Assembly: GCA_903839855.1 (NCBI GenBank)
Contig: CAIMEB010000250.1
Location: 1 to 54,036, forward strand
Length of the DNA: 54,036 bases
Reading direction: 5' to 3'
DNA from: an uncultured Methylococcaceae bacterium
GTDB lineage: Bacteria; Pseudomonadota; Gammaproteobacteria; Methylococcales; Methylomonadaceae
This document shows positions 1 through 8,720 of this stretch, piece after piece. A program made the position numbers and the translations under genes. Under the pieces are notes generated by a model. The model did no database searches. It was given only the letters and a program-made list of their open reading frames with translations, and was not told the DNA's origin. Each line of letters begins with the position of its first letter. Within the stretch, counting starts at the first letter, position 1.

Positions 1-1
1 A

Positions 2-133
2 ACATTTTCTGAATTTAAGGAAGCTATTGACGATTGTCTCAACAAGGTGAAATCGACTTATAAGGATCAGGTGAAAACGCTTTTGAATCCAAAGTTTCAG
101 CTTTTTACAAAATCCGCATCTATGCCCGCGTGA
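2..133 (+). CDS. 3' end of a CDS, probably an IS630-type transposase
   Basis: An open frame enters from the left edge and gives 43 residues (begins TFSEFKEAID, ends SASMPA) before a TGA stop. The pattern 'F.EF..AI' followed by about 20 residues and 'YKDQV..LL.P.FQLF' resembles the extreme C-terminus of IS630-family transposases, beyond the DDE catalytic core. The catalytic part would lie outside the window, so the assignment rests on a weak tail motif. The gene points toward the polysaccharide block that starts 30 bases later. It could instead be the end of an unrelated hypothetical protein. Confidence 0.45.
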   Translation, partial: TFSEFKEAIDDCLNKVKSTYKDQVKTLLNPKFQLFTKSASMPA

Positions 134-163
134 AGTATAAATTTAAAAGGAATTCTTTTTGTA

Positions 164-1222
164 ATGTTTGCCGTGAAGTGGGTCTCTATTTTTGTAGTAG
201 CGGGTGTTGTTTCAGCTTTCTTAACGGGTGTGTTGCGTCGATATGCTTTAGCCCGGCAGTTACTGGATAGACCCAATAGCCGTAGTTCTCATAGTGTGCC
301 TACCCCTAGAGGCGGTGGGGTCGCTATTGTGAGTGTATTTGTATTAGGCTTGGGCTTGTTAAGCCTTTCAAAAGTATTAGACAGTTCTCCTGGGACATTA
401 TGGGCGCTGTGCGGTGCGGGAACTTGGGTCGCGTTGATTGGTTTCTTGGATGATCATGGACATGTTGCCGCTCGGTGGCGGTTGTTGGCTCATTTTACTG
501 GAGCCGCCTTAGGATTGTATGGATTGGGGGGCTTTCCTCCGATTCTTTATACCCTGTCTTTGGGTACAACAGAGCCTTTGTTGATTAATTTGGGCTGGAT
601 AGGCCAGTTCATAGGCTTATTTTATTTAGTGTGGTTATTGAACCTGTATAACTTTATGGATGGTATCGATGGGCTAGCGGGTATTGAAGCGATTAGCGTG
701 TCTTTGGGTGGTGCGGTACTATTATTTTTAAAGCATCAAGCGATAACCAATGAGGGTTTAACTCTGATTTTATTAGCCGTGACGGTGCTGGGTTTTTTAT
801 GCTGGAACTTCCCCCCAGCAAAGATTTTTATGGGGGATGCGGGTAGTGGTTTTTTAGGCATTATCTTAGGATTACTGTCTCTTCAAGGGGCGTGGATAGC
901 GCCTCAATTCTTTTGGAGTTGGTTGATTTTGTTGGGCGTCTTTATTGTGGATGCCACTTGGACTTTGGGTCGACGTTTTATTCAGGGTGAAAAGGTTTAT
1001 GAGGCACATCGAAGTCATGCCTATCAATATGCGGCACGGTATTATGGATCACATCAAAAGGTTTCATTAATGGTGGCGCTAATCAATGTCATTTGGTTGT
1101 TGCCATGGGCTTTAGTTGTGGGATTAGCCGACTTAAATGCGTATGTCGGATTAATAGTTGCTTATACACCCTTGTTAGTTTTAGTTATTTATTTTGATGC
1201 GGGAAAACGAGAGTTAGGATGA
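164..1222 (+). CDS. WecA/WbpL-like undecaprenyl-phosphate glycosyl-1-phosphate transferase
   Basis: This 352-residue polytopic inner-membrane protein belongs to the MraY/WecA family (glycosyltransferase family 4 in common annotation). The family moves a sugar-1-phosphate, usually an N-acetylhexosamine type, from a UDP-sugar to undecaprenyl phosphate, the first step of O-antigen assembly. Visible motifs are the DD pair at 96-97, the NLYNFMDGIDG loop at 160-170, FMGDAGS at 222-228, and a cytoplasmic HRSHAYQ near 285. About ten hydrophobic segments are present. An AAGGA lies about 10 bases before the ATG. The stop overlaps the start of the WbpM-like gene by four bases, so the two are co-translated, as in the wbpL/wbpM pair of Pseudomonas. 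The exact sugar cannot be read from sequence. Confidence 0.9.
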   Translation: MFAVKWVSIFVVAGVVSAFLTGVLRRYALARQLLDRPNSRSSHSVPTPRGGGVAIVSVFVLGLGLLSLSKVLDSSPGTLWALCGAGTWVALIGFLDDHGHVAARWRLLAHFTGAALGLYGLGGFPPILYTLSLGTTEPLLINLGWIGQFIGLFYLVWLLNLYNFMDGIDGLAGIEAISVSLGGAVLLFLKHQAITNEGLTLILLAVTVLGFLCWNFPPAKIFMGDAGSGFLGIILGLLSLQGAWIAPQFFWSWLILLGVFIVDATWTLGRRFIQGEKVYEAHRSHAYQYAARYYGSHQKVSLMVALINVIWLLPWALVVGLADLNAYVGLIVAYTPLLVLVIYFDAGKRELG

Positions 1223-3180
1223 TACAGACAAAAATAGCCTATTGGTTTGTGGGGTTATCCCGTAAAATGAAAGCCGTTATTCTAATCAGTATGGATGTAT
1301 TGTTTGTATTACTGGCGTTATGGATGTCTTTTTCATTACGCTGGGGTGTTTGGTATATTCCAAAGAATAACGAATGGTATTTGTTTGCTTCGGCACCGTT
1401 TATTGCTATTCCTATTTTTGCCCGTTTAGGCCTGTATCGGGCCATTATTCGCTATATTGAAATTCGAGCCTTATGGCTTATAGTGCAGGCGACTGCGTTA
1501 TATGCACTGGTATTTGCTTTCGTGATATATGAGTCCGATATTCATGTTATTCCACGCACTGTATCTCCGCTGAATGGGTTGTTGATCATGCTATTCATTG
1601 GCAGTAGCCGGTTTTGTGCCCGATCCTGGTTAGGTGAGATTTATTTTCGACTAGGAGGCAGTCGGATAAATAAGGCATTAAGTAAAAAAAATGTCGTTAT
1701 TTATGGTGCGGGAAGTGCAGGAGCACAATTAGCATCTGCCTTGGAGCAAGGGCGTGAATTTAAAGCCGTTGCTTTTATTGATGACGATGCTTTAATCCAG
1801 GATATGAAAATCAATAGCTTAAGGATTTATGCCTTAAGCGCTCTAAAATCTCTCATTGATCGTTATCAGGTTTCACACGTGTTATTAGCGATGCCATCCG
1901 TGTCGCGGGCGCGTATCAGTGAGTTAATTCGGATGTTGGAGCCGTATAAAATTCATGTGATGTCTATGCCGGGTCTGTCCGATATTGCTCAAGGTCGAGT
2001 CACTGTGGATACCTTGCAAGAAATTGATATCGGAGACTTGCTGGGGAGAGATGCGGTATCACCAAATCCCACCTTGCTTGCAACTAATATTAGTGGAAAG
2101 GTGGTGATGGTGACCGGTGCGGGTGGGTCTATTGGCGCGGAGTTGTGTCGGCAAATTATCCAATTGCAACCCAGTGCGTTGGTGTTATATGAAATGTGTG
2201 AATTTGGCTTATATACCATTGAAAAGGAATTAATGCTCTCCTTAAGTAAAGTGAATCAGTCTTTAACACCCCCGATTGAGTTGATCACTATTCTAGGATC
2301 TGTTACTGATGCAGTACGGGTAGAAAGAGTGTGTCACACGTTTAAAGTACAAACGATTTACCATGCCGCTGCTTATAAACACGTTCCGATGGTTGAAAAA
2401 AACCCGGGGCAAGGGATTTGGAATAATATTTTTGGCACTTTACACACGGCTCAGGCGGCTCTTAATGCCGGTGTTGCATTATTTGTATTAATTTCCACCG
2501 ATAAAGCGGTTAGGCCAACCAATACAATGGGTGCAACCAAGCGTTTTGCAGAGCTTATTTTACAGGCGCTGAGCTTACAAAATACCCAAGCCAGTTCGAC
2601 ACGCTTTACGATGGTGCGTTTTGGTAATGTGTTGGGTTCCTCGGGATCTGTCGTGCCTTTATTTAGGGAGCAAATTGCACGAGGTGGTCCCGTTACTGTA
2701 ACTGATGCAAGAGTCATTCGATACTTTATGACCATCCCGGAGGCCGCTCAATTAGTAATTCAAGCGGGTGCTTTAGCTGAGGGGGGGGATGTGTTTGTTT
2801 TAGATATGGGCGAGCCGATTCGAATTTTGGATTTAGCAAAGCGCATGATTCATTTGAGTGGCTTACAAATTAAAGATGAGCATCATCCTGCGGGTGAAAT
2901 TGAGATCAGTTACACTGGTTTAAGGCCGGGTGAAAAATTGTATGAAGAGTTGTTGATTGGCGATAATGTCACTGATACCTGTCATTCTCGAATTATGAGA
3001 GCGGAAGAGCAGGTGATACCCTGGAACACTTTGGAGAAGATATTGTCTGACCTAGAGTCGGCTTCGCGTAACGATGACTTTATCCGGGTAAGAGAAATAT
3101 TAACGCAAGTGGTTACGGGGTTTGTGCCGCAATGTGGTATTGATGATTTAGTCTGGAAGCAAGACCGTAGTCAAGTATAA
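1219..3180 (+). CDS. WbpM/FlaA1-family nucleotide-sugar 4,6-dehydratase (membrane-bound)
   Basis: This 653-residue protein has four N-terminal membrane helices (about 20-130), a first nucleotide-binding fold with GAGSAG at 163-168, and a second Rossmann domain with TGAGGSIG at 299-306. It is full length for the large WbpM/CapD class. This class converts UDP-GlcNAc to the 4-keto-6-deoxy sugar that feeds QuiNAc/FucNAc-type residues. The usual SYK triad is replaced by S426, M437 and K441, the Met variant typical of the large subgroup. It overlaps the upstream WecA-like gene as ATGA. A 7-bp inverted repeat (CACTGAA/TTCAGTG) lies at 3194-3209 just after the stop but has no T-run, so it may not terminate. 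Confidence 0.92.
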   Translation: MIQTKIAYWFVGLSRKMKAVILISMDVLFVLLALWMSFSLRWGVWYIPKNNEWYLFASAPFIAIPIFARLGLYRAIIRYIEIRALWLIVQATALYALVFAFVIYESDIHVIPRTVSPLNGLLIMLFIGSSRFCARSWLGEIYFRLGGSRINKALSKKNVVIYGAGSAGAQLASALEQGREFKAVAFIDDDALIQDMKINSLRIYALSALKSLIDRYQVSHVLLAMPSVSRARISELIRMLEPYKIHVMSMPGLSDIAQGRVTVDTLQEIDIGDLLGRDAVSPNPTLLATNISGKVVMVTGAGGSIGAELCRQIIQLQPSALVLYEMCEFGLYTIEKELMLSLSKVNQSLTPPIELITILGSVTDAVRVERVCHTFKVQTIYHAAAYKHVPMVEKNPGQGIWNNIFGTLHTAQAALNAGVALFVLISTDKAVRPTNTMGATKRFAELILQALSLQNTQASSTRFTMVRFGNVLGSSGSVVPLFREQIARGGPVTVTDARVIRYFMTIPEAAQLVIQAGALAEGGDVFVLDMGEPIRILDLAKRMIHLSGLQIKDEHHPAGEIEISYTGLRPGEKLYEELLIGDNVTDTCHSRIMRAEEQVIPWNTLEKILSDLESASRNDDFIRVREILTQVVTGFVPQCGIDDLVWKQDRSQV

Positions 3181-3264
3181 ACAGAGAGTAGGACACTGAA
3201 AATTCAGTGGTATCCACTAAGATGTCAGATAATCAATTATTAACTTTAATCAAGAGGAAATGCA

Positions 3265-3693
3265 ATGGAACGTCGTGATTTTATTCGTTTAGGTGCCTTA
3301 GGTGTGACTGTCGGTTTGGTGATACCGACCCTGGCAACGGCTAACGCTGAATTGTCAATAAAGGGTGCCAGTGATATTTATTTTACCAAGGACAACCCAG
3401 GTCGATGGAGTGGTAAAGTCGCCACGCATTTGCCTACTATTGAAGTAGAAAAAGCGGCAGGTACTGTAACTATAAAAGTAGTGACACCTCATGAGGTTAA
3501 AGGTTATGAACACTATATTGTCAAGCATGTTTTATTAGATCAAAACTATAAATTTATTGAAGAGCATTTATTTGACCCTACTAAAGATACGGCGGCTATT
3601 TCAACATTTAAGTTAAACGATTATAGCGGCCCTATTTATGCGTTAAGTTTATGTAATAAACATGATCTTTGGTTACACGGTACTCTCGTTTAA
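3265..3693 (+). CDS. Tat-exported desulfoferrodoxin/superoxide-reductase-like protein
   Basis: This 142-residue protein opens with a twin-arginine leader (RRDFIRLG at 3-10, hydrophobic stretch, cleavage probably after ATANA near 28), so it should be folded before export to the periplasm. The mature part resembles the iron domain of desulfoferrodoxin/neelaredoxin: HLPTIE with H55, a PH..KGYEHYI segment with H76 and H83, and CNKHDLW with C130 and H133. These five residues match the four-His/one-Cys iron site that reduces superoxide. The PH order and the 7-residue His spacing differ from the usual HPM...HYI, so ligand assignment is inferred. No N-terminal desulforedoxin iron site is present. SD-like AAGAGGAAA precedes the ATG. 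It sits between sugar genes with no obvious link to them. Confidence 0.75.
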   Translation: MERRDFIRLGALGVTVGLVIPTLATANAELSIKGASDIYFTKDNPGRWSGKVATHLPTIEVEKAAGTVTIKVVTPHEVKGYEHYIVKHVLLDQNYKFIEEHLFDPTKDTAAISTFKLNDYSGPIYALSLCNKHDLWLHGTLV

Positions 3694-3725
3694 GCACCTT
3701 CGTTTGACTGATTGAATAATAATGC

Positions 3726-4589
3726 ATGAGAATTAGTTGTTTTACTTTCATTCGTAATGGCACTTTACTGGGCTATCCTTTCATAGAAAGTATTGTGTCT
3801 GCGTTGCCGCTCTGTGATGAATTTGTGATTGCGGTGGGGGATAGTGAAGACGATACGTTAGAAAGAATTCAAGCCCTTCAATCAGATAAAGTTGTTATTA
3901 TTCAAACCCATTGGAATGAAAGTATGCAAGACCGTGGGTTTGTGTATGCACAGCAAAAAATGATTGCTCATTACAACTGTACCGGAGATTGGGCTTTTTA
4001 TCTGGAAGGAGATGAAGTGCTTCATGAGCAGGATTTGCCAAAGATTCGTCTTGCCATGGAGCAATCCTTTCATAATCCTGAAGTAGAAGCACTAGCTTTT
4101 GATTATTATCATTTTTTTGGTAGTCCAACGTGGTTGGCAAACAGTCCGGCGTGGTATCGACAAGAGTGTCGAATTATCCGTAATACGATTCGGGTCTGGG
4201 CGCCTGATGGTTTGTATTTTGTGGTGATGACTAAAAATAAACAAGGTCGCCATCCAAAGGCCAAGTTAGTTAATGCGCCTATTTATCATTATGGTCATGT
4301 TCGCAATATTGCCGCCATGCGTGAAAAGAATAAACGTGTCGGTAAGTATTGGCAACATGATCATCCGCTTTTTAACGGCTATCAAATTGACCCTCAAGCG
4401 TTAAGTACTTTTAAGGGGCAGCATCCCGCTATTGTGAGTACTTGGTTAAAGACTGAAGCAGAGCAGGATTTTTCTCCTGATATAAGTTATCAGCCTAATC
4501 GACGTGAGATTAAGCATCGCTGGGCGATGAAATTAGAACGCTTCCTGGGTGTTGAGTTAAGTAAGAAGCATTTTACCTTGGTTAAATAA
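3726..4589 (+). CDS. Glycosyltransferase family 2-like protein
   Basis: This 287-residue soluble protein starts with a GT-A fold pattern (RISCFTFIRNG...., then DEFVIAVGDSEDDT at 31-44) and has an acidic EGDE at 94-97 in the place of the metal-binding DXD motif. It probably adds one sugar to a lipid-linked or core oligosaccharide on the cytoplasmic face of the inner membrane. The acceptor and sugar are unknown. The C-terminal half is rich in aromatic and basic residues but has no membrane helix. An overlapping ATG four bases upstream reads into an early stop, which supports the start given. Seven bases separate its stop from the WaaL-like gene. Confidence 0.8.
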   Translation: MRISCFTFIRNGTLLGYPFIESIVSALPLCDEFVIAVGDSEDDTLERIQALQSDKVVIIQTHWNESMQDRGFVYAQQKMIAHYNCTGDWAFYLEGDEVLHEQDLPKIRLAMEQSFHNPEVEALAFDYYHFFGSPTWLANSPAWYRQECRIIRNTIRVWAPDGLYFVVMTKNKQGRHPKAKLVNAPIYHYGHVRNIAAMREKNKRVGKYWQHDHPLFNGYQIDPQALSTFKGQHPAIVSTWLKTEAEQDFSPDISYQPNRREIKHRWAMKLERFLGVELSKKHFTLVK

Positions 4590-4596
4590 TTCATTA

Positions 4597-5799
4597 ATGA
4601 AAGCTAACTATTTAGAAGTGACCCAAAATATCAACTTATGGCTGATTATTTTTGCCTGTTTTAGTATTGCCTTACCCACTGCCTTGATGAGTATTTCTAC
4701 GGTAGCGTTTATCGTTTTCTGGGTGATTTCGGGTGATTACAAGATTAAGTTTACACGAATTGTTCATAATCCAGCGGCACTAATGGCTTTGGCGTTATTC
4801 GGCTTTTATATAATAGGGGTTTTTTATTCAAGTGCAGAGTGGCATGAGCGTTTGATGTATTTAGGCAAGTATCAAAAACTGTTGTTTATTCCGTTAATTA
4901 TTGGGGTGATGAAAACCGATGAAATGCGCGGGTATGCGCTCAATGCTTTTTTGTTGAGCATGATTTTTGTGTTATTGGTTTCTTATTTAAAGTGGTTCGG
5001 GTGGGTGTTTCATAAGGATATTGGTGAGGGTTACTTTGTTTTTAAAGGTAGGATTGCTCACGGCATCTTTATGTCTTTTGCGCTGTATTTAATGATGCAT
5101 AAGGCATTAAAATCAATCGGCATTTTGAGAGTTGTATGGATAATACTTTCTTTGTTAGCGGTGTTTAATGTCATGGTTTTGGTCAATGGCCGAACCGGTC
5201 AGATTATTGTGGTGGCTTTAATGATTTGGTTTGCCTTTGAAATTTGGGGGCTTAAGTCGATTAAATATTGGCTGGGTATATTGTTAGTTGGTTTTATTGT
5301 TGTTCAAACATTGCCTGATTTTCTCCCACATCCGAGACTCTTAGATACACAAAAAGAATTAGCAGAACATCAGTCTAATGGTTTTCAAACAGCCGCTGGT
5401 CAGAGAATGGAGATGTATAAAAATACGCTGTCTTTAATTAAACAGCATCCGATACTGGGGGGGGGGACAGGTAGCATTGTGAATGAATATGCACAATTAG
5501 CAAAAAGTAATAATTTGACGATGCATGTGACTAATCCTCATAATCAATTTTTATTAACCACGCAGGAATTGGGTGGGATTGGACTTATCGCATTAGTTTT
5601 AATGTGGTTAGTGACGTGGAAAACCTCTTATCATTTAAGTTCTATTGATGGTGGAATTTTATTACGTGGCCTAATACTAACGATGGTTATAGGGTCGATA
5701 TTTAATTCCTTATTATTAGATGCTGGTGAAGGTAAGTTTTATTGTTTACTTGCTGGGGTGTTTTTAAGTGCCTATAAACTGGATAAAGTTCTCGTTTAA
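4597..5799 (+). CDS. O-antigen ligase/polymerase family protein (WaaL-like)
   Basis: This 400-residue protein has about ten to twelve membrane helices and the Wzy_C/O-antigen ligase signature. NGRTG stands at 197-201, and a large periplasmic loop carries GGGTGSI at 288-293 and NPHNQF with H315. The Arg in the first motif and the His in the second correspond to residues needed in WaaL enzymes. The family joins undecaprenyl-linked glycan to lipid A-core, or polymerises O-units (Wzy). The nearby heptosyltransferase, WaaE-like enzyme and MsbA favour the ligase reading, but the sequence alone cannot exclude a polymerase. Its TAA shares one base with the next ATG (TAATG), indicating coupled translation. 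Confidence 0.82.
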   Translation: MKANYLEVTQNINLWLIIFACFSIALPTALMSISTVAFIVFWVISGDYKIKFTRIVHNPAALMALALFGFYIIGVFYSSAEWHERLMYLGKYQKLLFIPLIIGVMKTDEMRGYALNAFLLSMIFVLLVSYLKWFGWVFHKDIGEGYFVFKGRIAHGIFMSFALYLMMHKALKSIGILRVVWIILSLLAVFNVMVLVNGRTGQIIVVALMIWFAFEIWGLKSIKYWLGILLVGFIVVQTLPDFLPHPRLLDTQKELAEHQSNGFQTAAGQRMEMYKNTLSLIKQHPILGGGTGSIVNEYAQLAKSNNLTMHVTNPHNQFLLTTQELGGIGLIALVLMWLVTWKTSYHLSSIDGGILLRGLILTMVIGSIFNSLLLDAGEGKFYCLLAGVFLSAYKLDKVLV

Positions 5800-6536
5800 T
5801 GCTTTCCGTTATTATTATTACCAAGAATGAAGTGGACAATATTCGAGACTGTTTGGCTTCTGTGGCATGGGCAGATGAAATTATTGTGGTTGATTCAGGG
5901 AGTGGGGATGAGACTGTCGCTATTTGTCGCGAATATACAGATAAAATTTATGAGACAGATTGGCCTGGCTTTGGTATTCAAAAGCAGCGAGCATTGAATA
6001 GAGCTACGGGTGACTGGATTTTATCTATTGATGCCGATGAGTGTGTGACACCTTTACTGCGCGAAGAAATTGAACGTGTTATAGCTAATCCAGGTGCTTG
6101 TGTGGCTTGGAAGATTCCTAGACTGTCACGTTTTTGTGGTCGTTATATGAGGCATTCTGGTTGGTGGCCTGATTACGTAGTTCGTTTGTTTGCAAAAGAT
6201 CAAGCAAGATTCTCTGACGATGTGGTACATGAGCAAGTCCTTGTCAATGGATCAGTAGGTACTTTAACAGGACATTTCATACATGAGAGTATTGAAAGTT
6301 TTGAAGATTTATTATCAAAAATGAATCAGTATACGAGTGCTGGCGCTTTAATGGCCTCTCAAAAAGGTAAAAAGGGATCTTTAAGAAAAGCGATTGGACA
6401 TGGCGTTTGGGCTTTTTTTCGGAGCTATGTGCTTCGTGCAGGTTTTCTTGATGGGCGAGAGGGGGTTATCCTGGCAGTATCAACAGCCGAAAGTTCTTAC
6501 TATCGTTATCTTAAGCTTATGTTCATGCAAAAGTAA
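5799..6536 (+). CDS. GT2 glycosyltransferase of the WaaE/KdtX (LgtF-like) type
   Basis: This 245-residue protein shows the classic GT2 start (SVIIITKNE at 3-11), DEIIVVDSGSGDET at 26-39, and the catalytic DAD at 78-80 followed by E81. The segment with GRYMRHSGWWPDYVVRLF and a VHE motif is typical of WaaE/KdtX enzymes, which put a beta-1,4-linked glucose on the first heptose of the LPS inner core. The heptosyltransferase-like and WaaL-like neighbours fit that role. It is full length for the family. Translation is coupled to the upstream gene through TAATG. The sugar transferred is inferred from family only. Confidence 0.85.
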   Translation: MLSVIIITKNEVDNIRDCLASVAWADEIIVVDSGSGDETVAICREYTDKIYETDWPGFGIQKQRALNRATGDWILSIDADECVTPLLREEIERVIANPGACVAWKIPRLSRFCGRYMRHSGWWPDYVVRLFAKDQARFSDDVVHEQVLVNGSVGTLTGHFIHESIESFEDLLSKMNQYTSAGALMASQKGKKGSLRKAIGHGVWAFFRSYVLRAGFLDGREGVILAVSTAESSYYRYLKLMFMQK

Positions 6537-6544
6537 TAGCTAAC

Positions 6545-7621
6545 ATGTCTCAGACTATTAATATTATTGAACCCACTTTAACAACTGAAACGGGGCATTG
6601 TTTTAGTTTCATAGAGTCTTTATGCAGTGCTAATCCTGCCATGCGCTTTTCGGTATGGATGAATTATGCGGCATCATTAGATTTTTCTTCAAAAAACACA
6701 GTCATTAACAAGTATTTTTTTCGAAAGATGCGTAAGTTGCAATGTGTGTTTCTATATAGAAAGCTATTAAATACGTCTGATAAAATCTTAATTGCTACTG
6801 CGGGTCGTTTTGATTTAGTGATATTTGATTGGATATCAAGAAAAACTATTCCACCCAATAAAGTGTATTTTTATTTTCATTGGATGAATGAAAGTCATAA
6901 AAAACTCGCGTATTTAAAAAAGTTGGCGATTAAACAACCCAATTTAGTGATGTTAGGGCCGACTCCATCGATTATTAAAATCTTTGAAACGGCGGGATTT
7001 AAGCAGGCTCATGTGGTTCCTTATCCAATTGCAAAAATAACTTCGGAGGAGCAACCCGTTCCTCAGACGTTTAAAAATATCTTATTCGCGGGTGTCGCTC
7101 GTCAAGATAAAGGTTTTGGTCATGTGGTTGATTTGATTCAGCAGGCAAGTCAACAGAATCTTACCTTGCCTTTTACCTTGCAGGTTTCTCCTGATCATCA
7201 CGGTCAATATGATGTTAAAACTAAAGCCGATATTGTCCGTTTGTCTACTATTCAGTATGACTATTTAGAAAGGCTGAATGATACGTTATCAAAGGAATGG
7301 TATGCGAAGATATTTTTAGGTGCTATTTGTTTGCAACCCTATAACGAAGTAGATTTTTCTGATCGAATTAGTGGCGTTACTTTAGATGCGTTGTCCTTTG
7401 GTAGTCCTATTGTTACAACGGGTGGAACCTGGATAGCCCGACAAGTTGAAAGGTTTGATGCAGGCATTGTTGCAAAATCAACTGCGCCTACCGATTTGCT
7501 TTTAGCGATTGAAAAGGTGATTGCTGAGTATTCCTATTATAATCATAACGCCTTACAAGCCAGTCAGATATTACAAGATGAACATAATGCCAATCATTTG
7601 GCGTGTGTTTTTGAAGGATAA
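6545..7621 (+). CDS. Putative GT-B (GT1/GT4-like) glycosyltransferase
   Basis: This 358-residue protein lacks membrane helices. Its C-terminal half resembles a GT-B donor domain: NILFAGVARQDKGFG near 180-195, where such enzymes often read 'G....KG', then a QPYNEVDFSDRISGVTLDALSFGSPIVTTGGTW stretch spread over roughly 270-300 that matches the acidic EX7E-like region and a 'G.P.V.T' loop. The N-terminal half is poorly conserved and rich in Phe/Lys. It lies 8 bases after the WaaE-like gene and ends 3 bases before the GTG start of the GT9 gene, so it belongs to the same operon. The donor and acceptor are not predictable; core or O-antigen decoration is likely. Confidence 0.7.
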   Translation: MSQTINIIEPTLTTETGHCFSFIESLCSANPAMRFSVWMNYAASLDFSSKNTVINKYFFRKMRKLQCVFLYRKLLNTSDKILIATAGRFDLVIFDWISRKTIPPNKVYFYFHWMNESHKKLAYLKKLAIKQPNLVMLGPTPSIIKIFETAGFKQAHVVPYPIAKITSEEQPVPQTFKNILFAGVARQDKGFGHVVDLIQQASQQNLTLPFTLQVSPDHHGQYDVKTKADIVRLSTIQYDYLERLNDTLSKEWYAKIFLGAICLQPYNEVDFSDRISGVTLDALSFGSPIVTTGGTWIARQVERFDAGIVAKSTAPTDLLLAIEKVIAEYSYYNHNALQASQILQDEHNANHLACVFEG

Positions 7622-7624
7622 GCA

Positions 7625-8659
7625 GTGAGTAATTTTATTAAGCCTCAAAAGATTCTAGCCATCCAATTTAAGTATTTGGGTGATGCGGTGTTTATTACGC
7701 CGGCTTTATTAGCTTTAAAAGCCCAATACCCTGAAGCAGAATTGCACGTTTTAGTCGCTAAAGAAGTGGCGCCTTTGTTTGAGCATCTCAGTTGGATAAC
7801 CAAAGTATGGGCGTTTCCACGTTCTCGTGGTAAGGCTAAAATCTCCGAATCATGGCCTTTTATAAAAGCCTTACGGGCAGAGCGTTATGATCGTTCAGTG
7901 GATTTTGGTGGGAATGATAGGGGGGCTATTTTAAGTCGATTAATAAGTGCAAAGGTACGGGTTGCCGCTTTAGATGCAAAGCCTAAATTTATAAAAAGAA
8001 TCGCTTATACCAATACTGTGAGAGTGGATAGTTTACCGGATGCTTGGGTAGCACGGCATTTACAGTTGTTGGCTAGGGTGTGGCAAACACCAAGCCCCGA
8101 ATTAGTTCGTATGACAATTGAAGCAGACTCTGCCTTGGCACAAAAAGCTAAGGCTATTTTAAAAGAACAGACAATAATTTGTCATTTGGGGACATCACAG
8201 CCCAAAAAAGAATGGCCTGTTATTCGGTGGTATGAGTTTTATCAGTTAGCGAATGCAGCAGGTTATCATTTAGCTTTTTCAGTAGGTACTAATGAACGAG
8301 AGCAAGCTTTGTTGGCTGAGTTCAAGTTATTGGCGCCCGAGTGTGTGGCTTTACCTGTTTTAGACAATCTTGCGGAGTATTTAGCGGTATTAAAACAGGC
8401 CGAGTTAGTTATTTCAGGTGATACTGGGCCGCTTCATTTTGCGAGTGGACTCGGTGTAAAGGTCATTGGTTTATTTGGTACAGCGGATTCAGAAAAGTAC
8501 GCGGCTCCTATTTATCACATAGAAGAACGGGTTCATAGTGAGGCGTGTGTTTGTGTCAATGAGTTAGCGCATTTTTCAACCTGTCAACATAAGTCACCTT
8601 GTATGGCGTCAATTTCTGCGGAGTCTGTGTTTAATAAAATGAGGCAAGTGTTGCTCTAA
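7625..8659 (+). CDS. Glycosyltransferase family 9 (LPS heptosyltransferase-like)
   Basis: This 344-residue protein has the GT9 layout. The N-terminus reads ILAIQFKYLGDAVFITPALLALKAQYP, split across about 9-36, where family members carry 'R.GDvi.t.P.l..lk..yP'. The C-terminal donor site includes SGDTGPLHFASGLGVKVIGLFG near 268-290, equivalent to the 'D(S/T)G..H.A' motif that binds ADP-heptose. It probably adds an L,D-heptose to the LPS inner core in the cytoplasm. The start is GTG with GGATAA just upstream, where the previous stop codon forms part of the ribosome-binding region. Which heptose is added (I, II or III) cannot be decided. Confidence 0.87.
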   Translation: MSNFIKPQKILAIQFKYLGDAVFITPALLALKAQYPEAELHVLVAKEVAPLFEHLSWITKVWAFPRSRGKAKISESWPFIKALRAERYDRSVDFGGNDRGAILSRLISAKVRVAALDAKPKFIKRIAYTNTVRVDSLPDAWVARHLQLLARVWQTPSPELVRMTIEADSALAQKAKAILKEQTIICHLGTSQPKKEWPVIRWYEFYQLANAAGYHLAFSVGTNEREQALLAEFKLLAPECVALPVLDNLAEYLAVLKQAELVISGDTGPLHFASGLGVKVIGLFGTADSEKYAAPIYHIEERVHSEACVCVNELAHFSTCQHKSPCMASISAESVFNKMRQVLL

Positions 8660-8720
8660 TTACCTCATCTGACTTAACGCACGGTACAATAGCGTTATCA
8701 GTTAATCAATTTTTAAGTCT

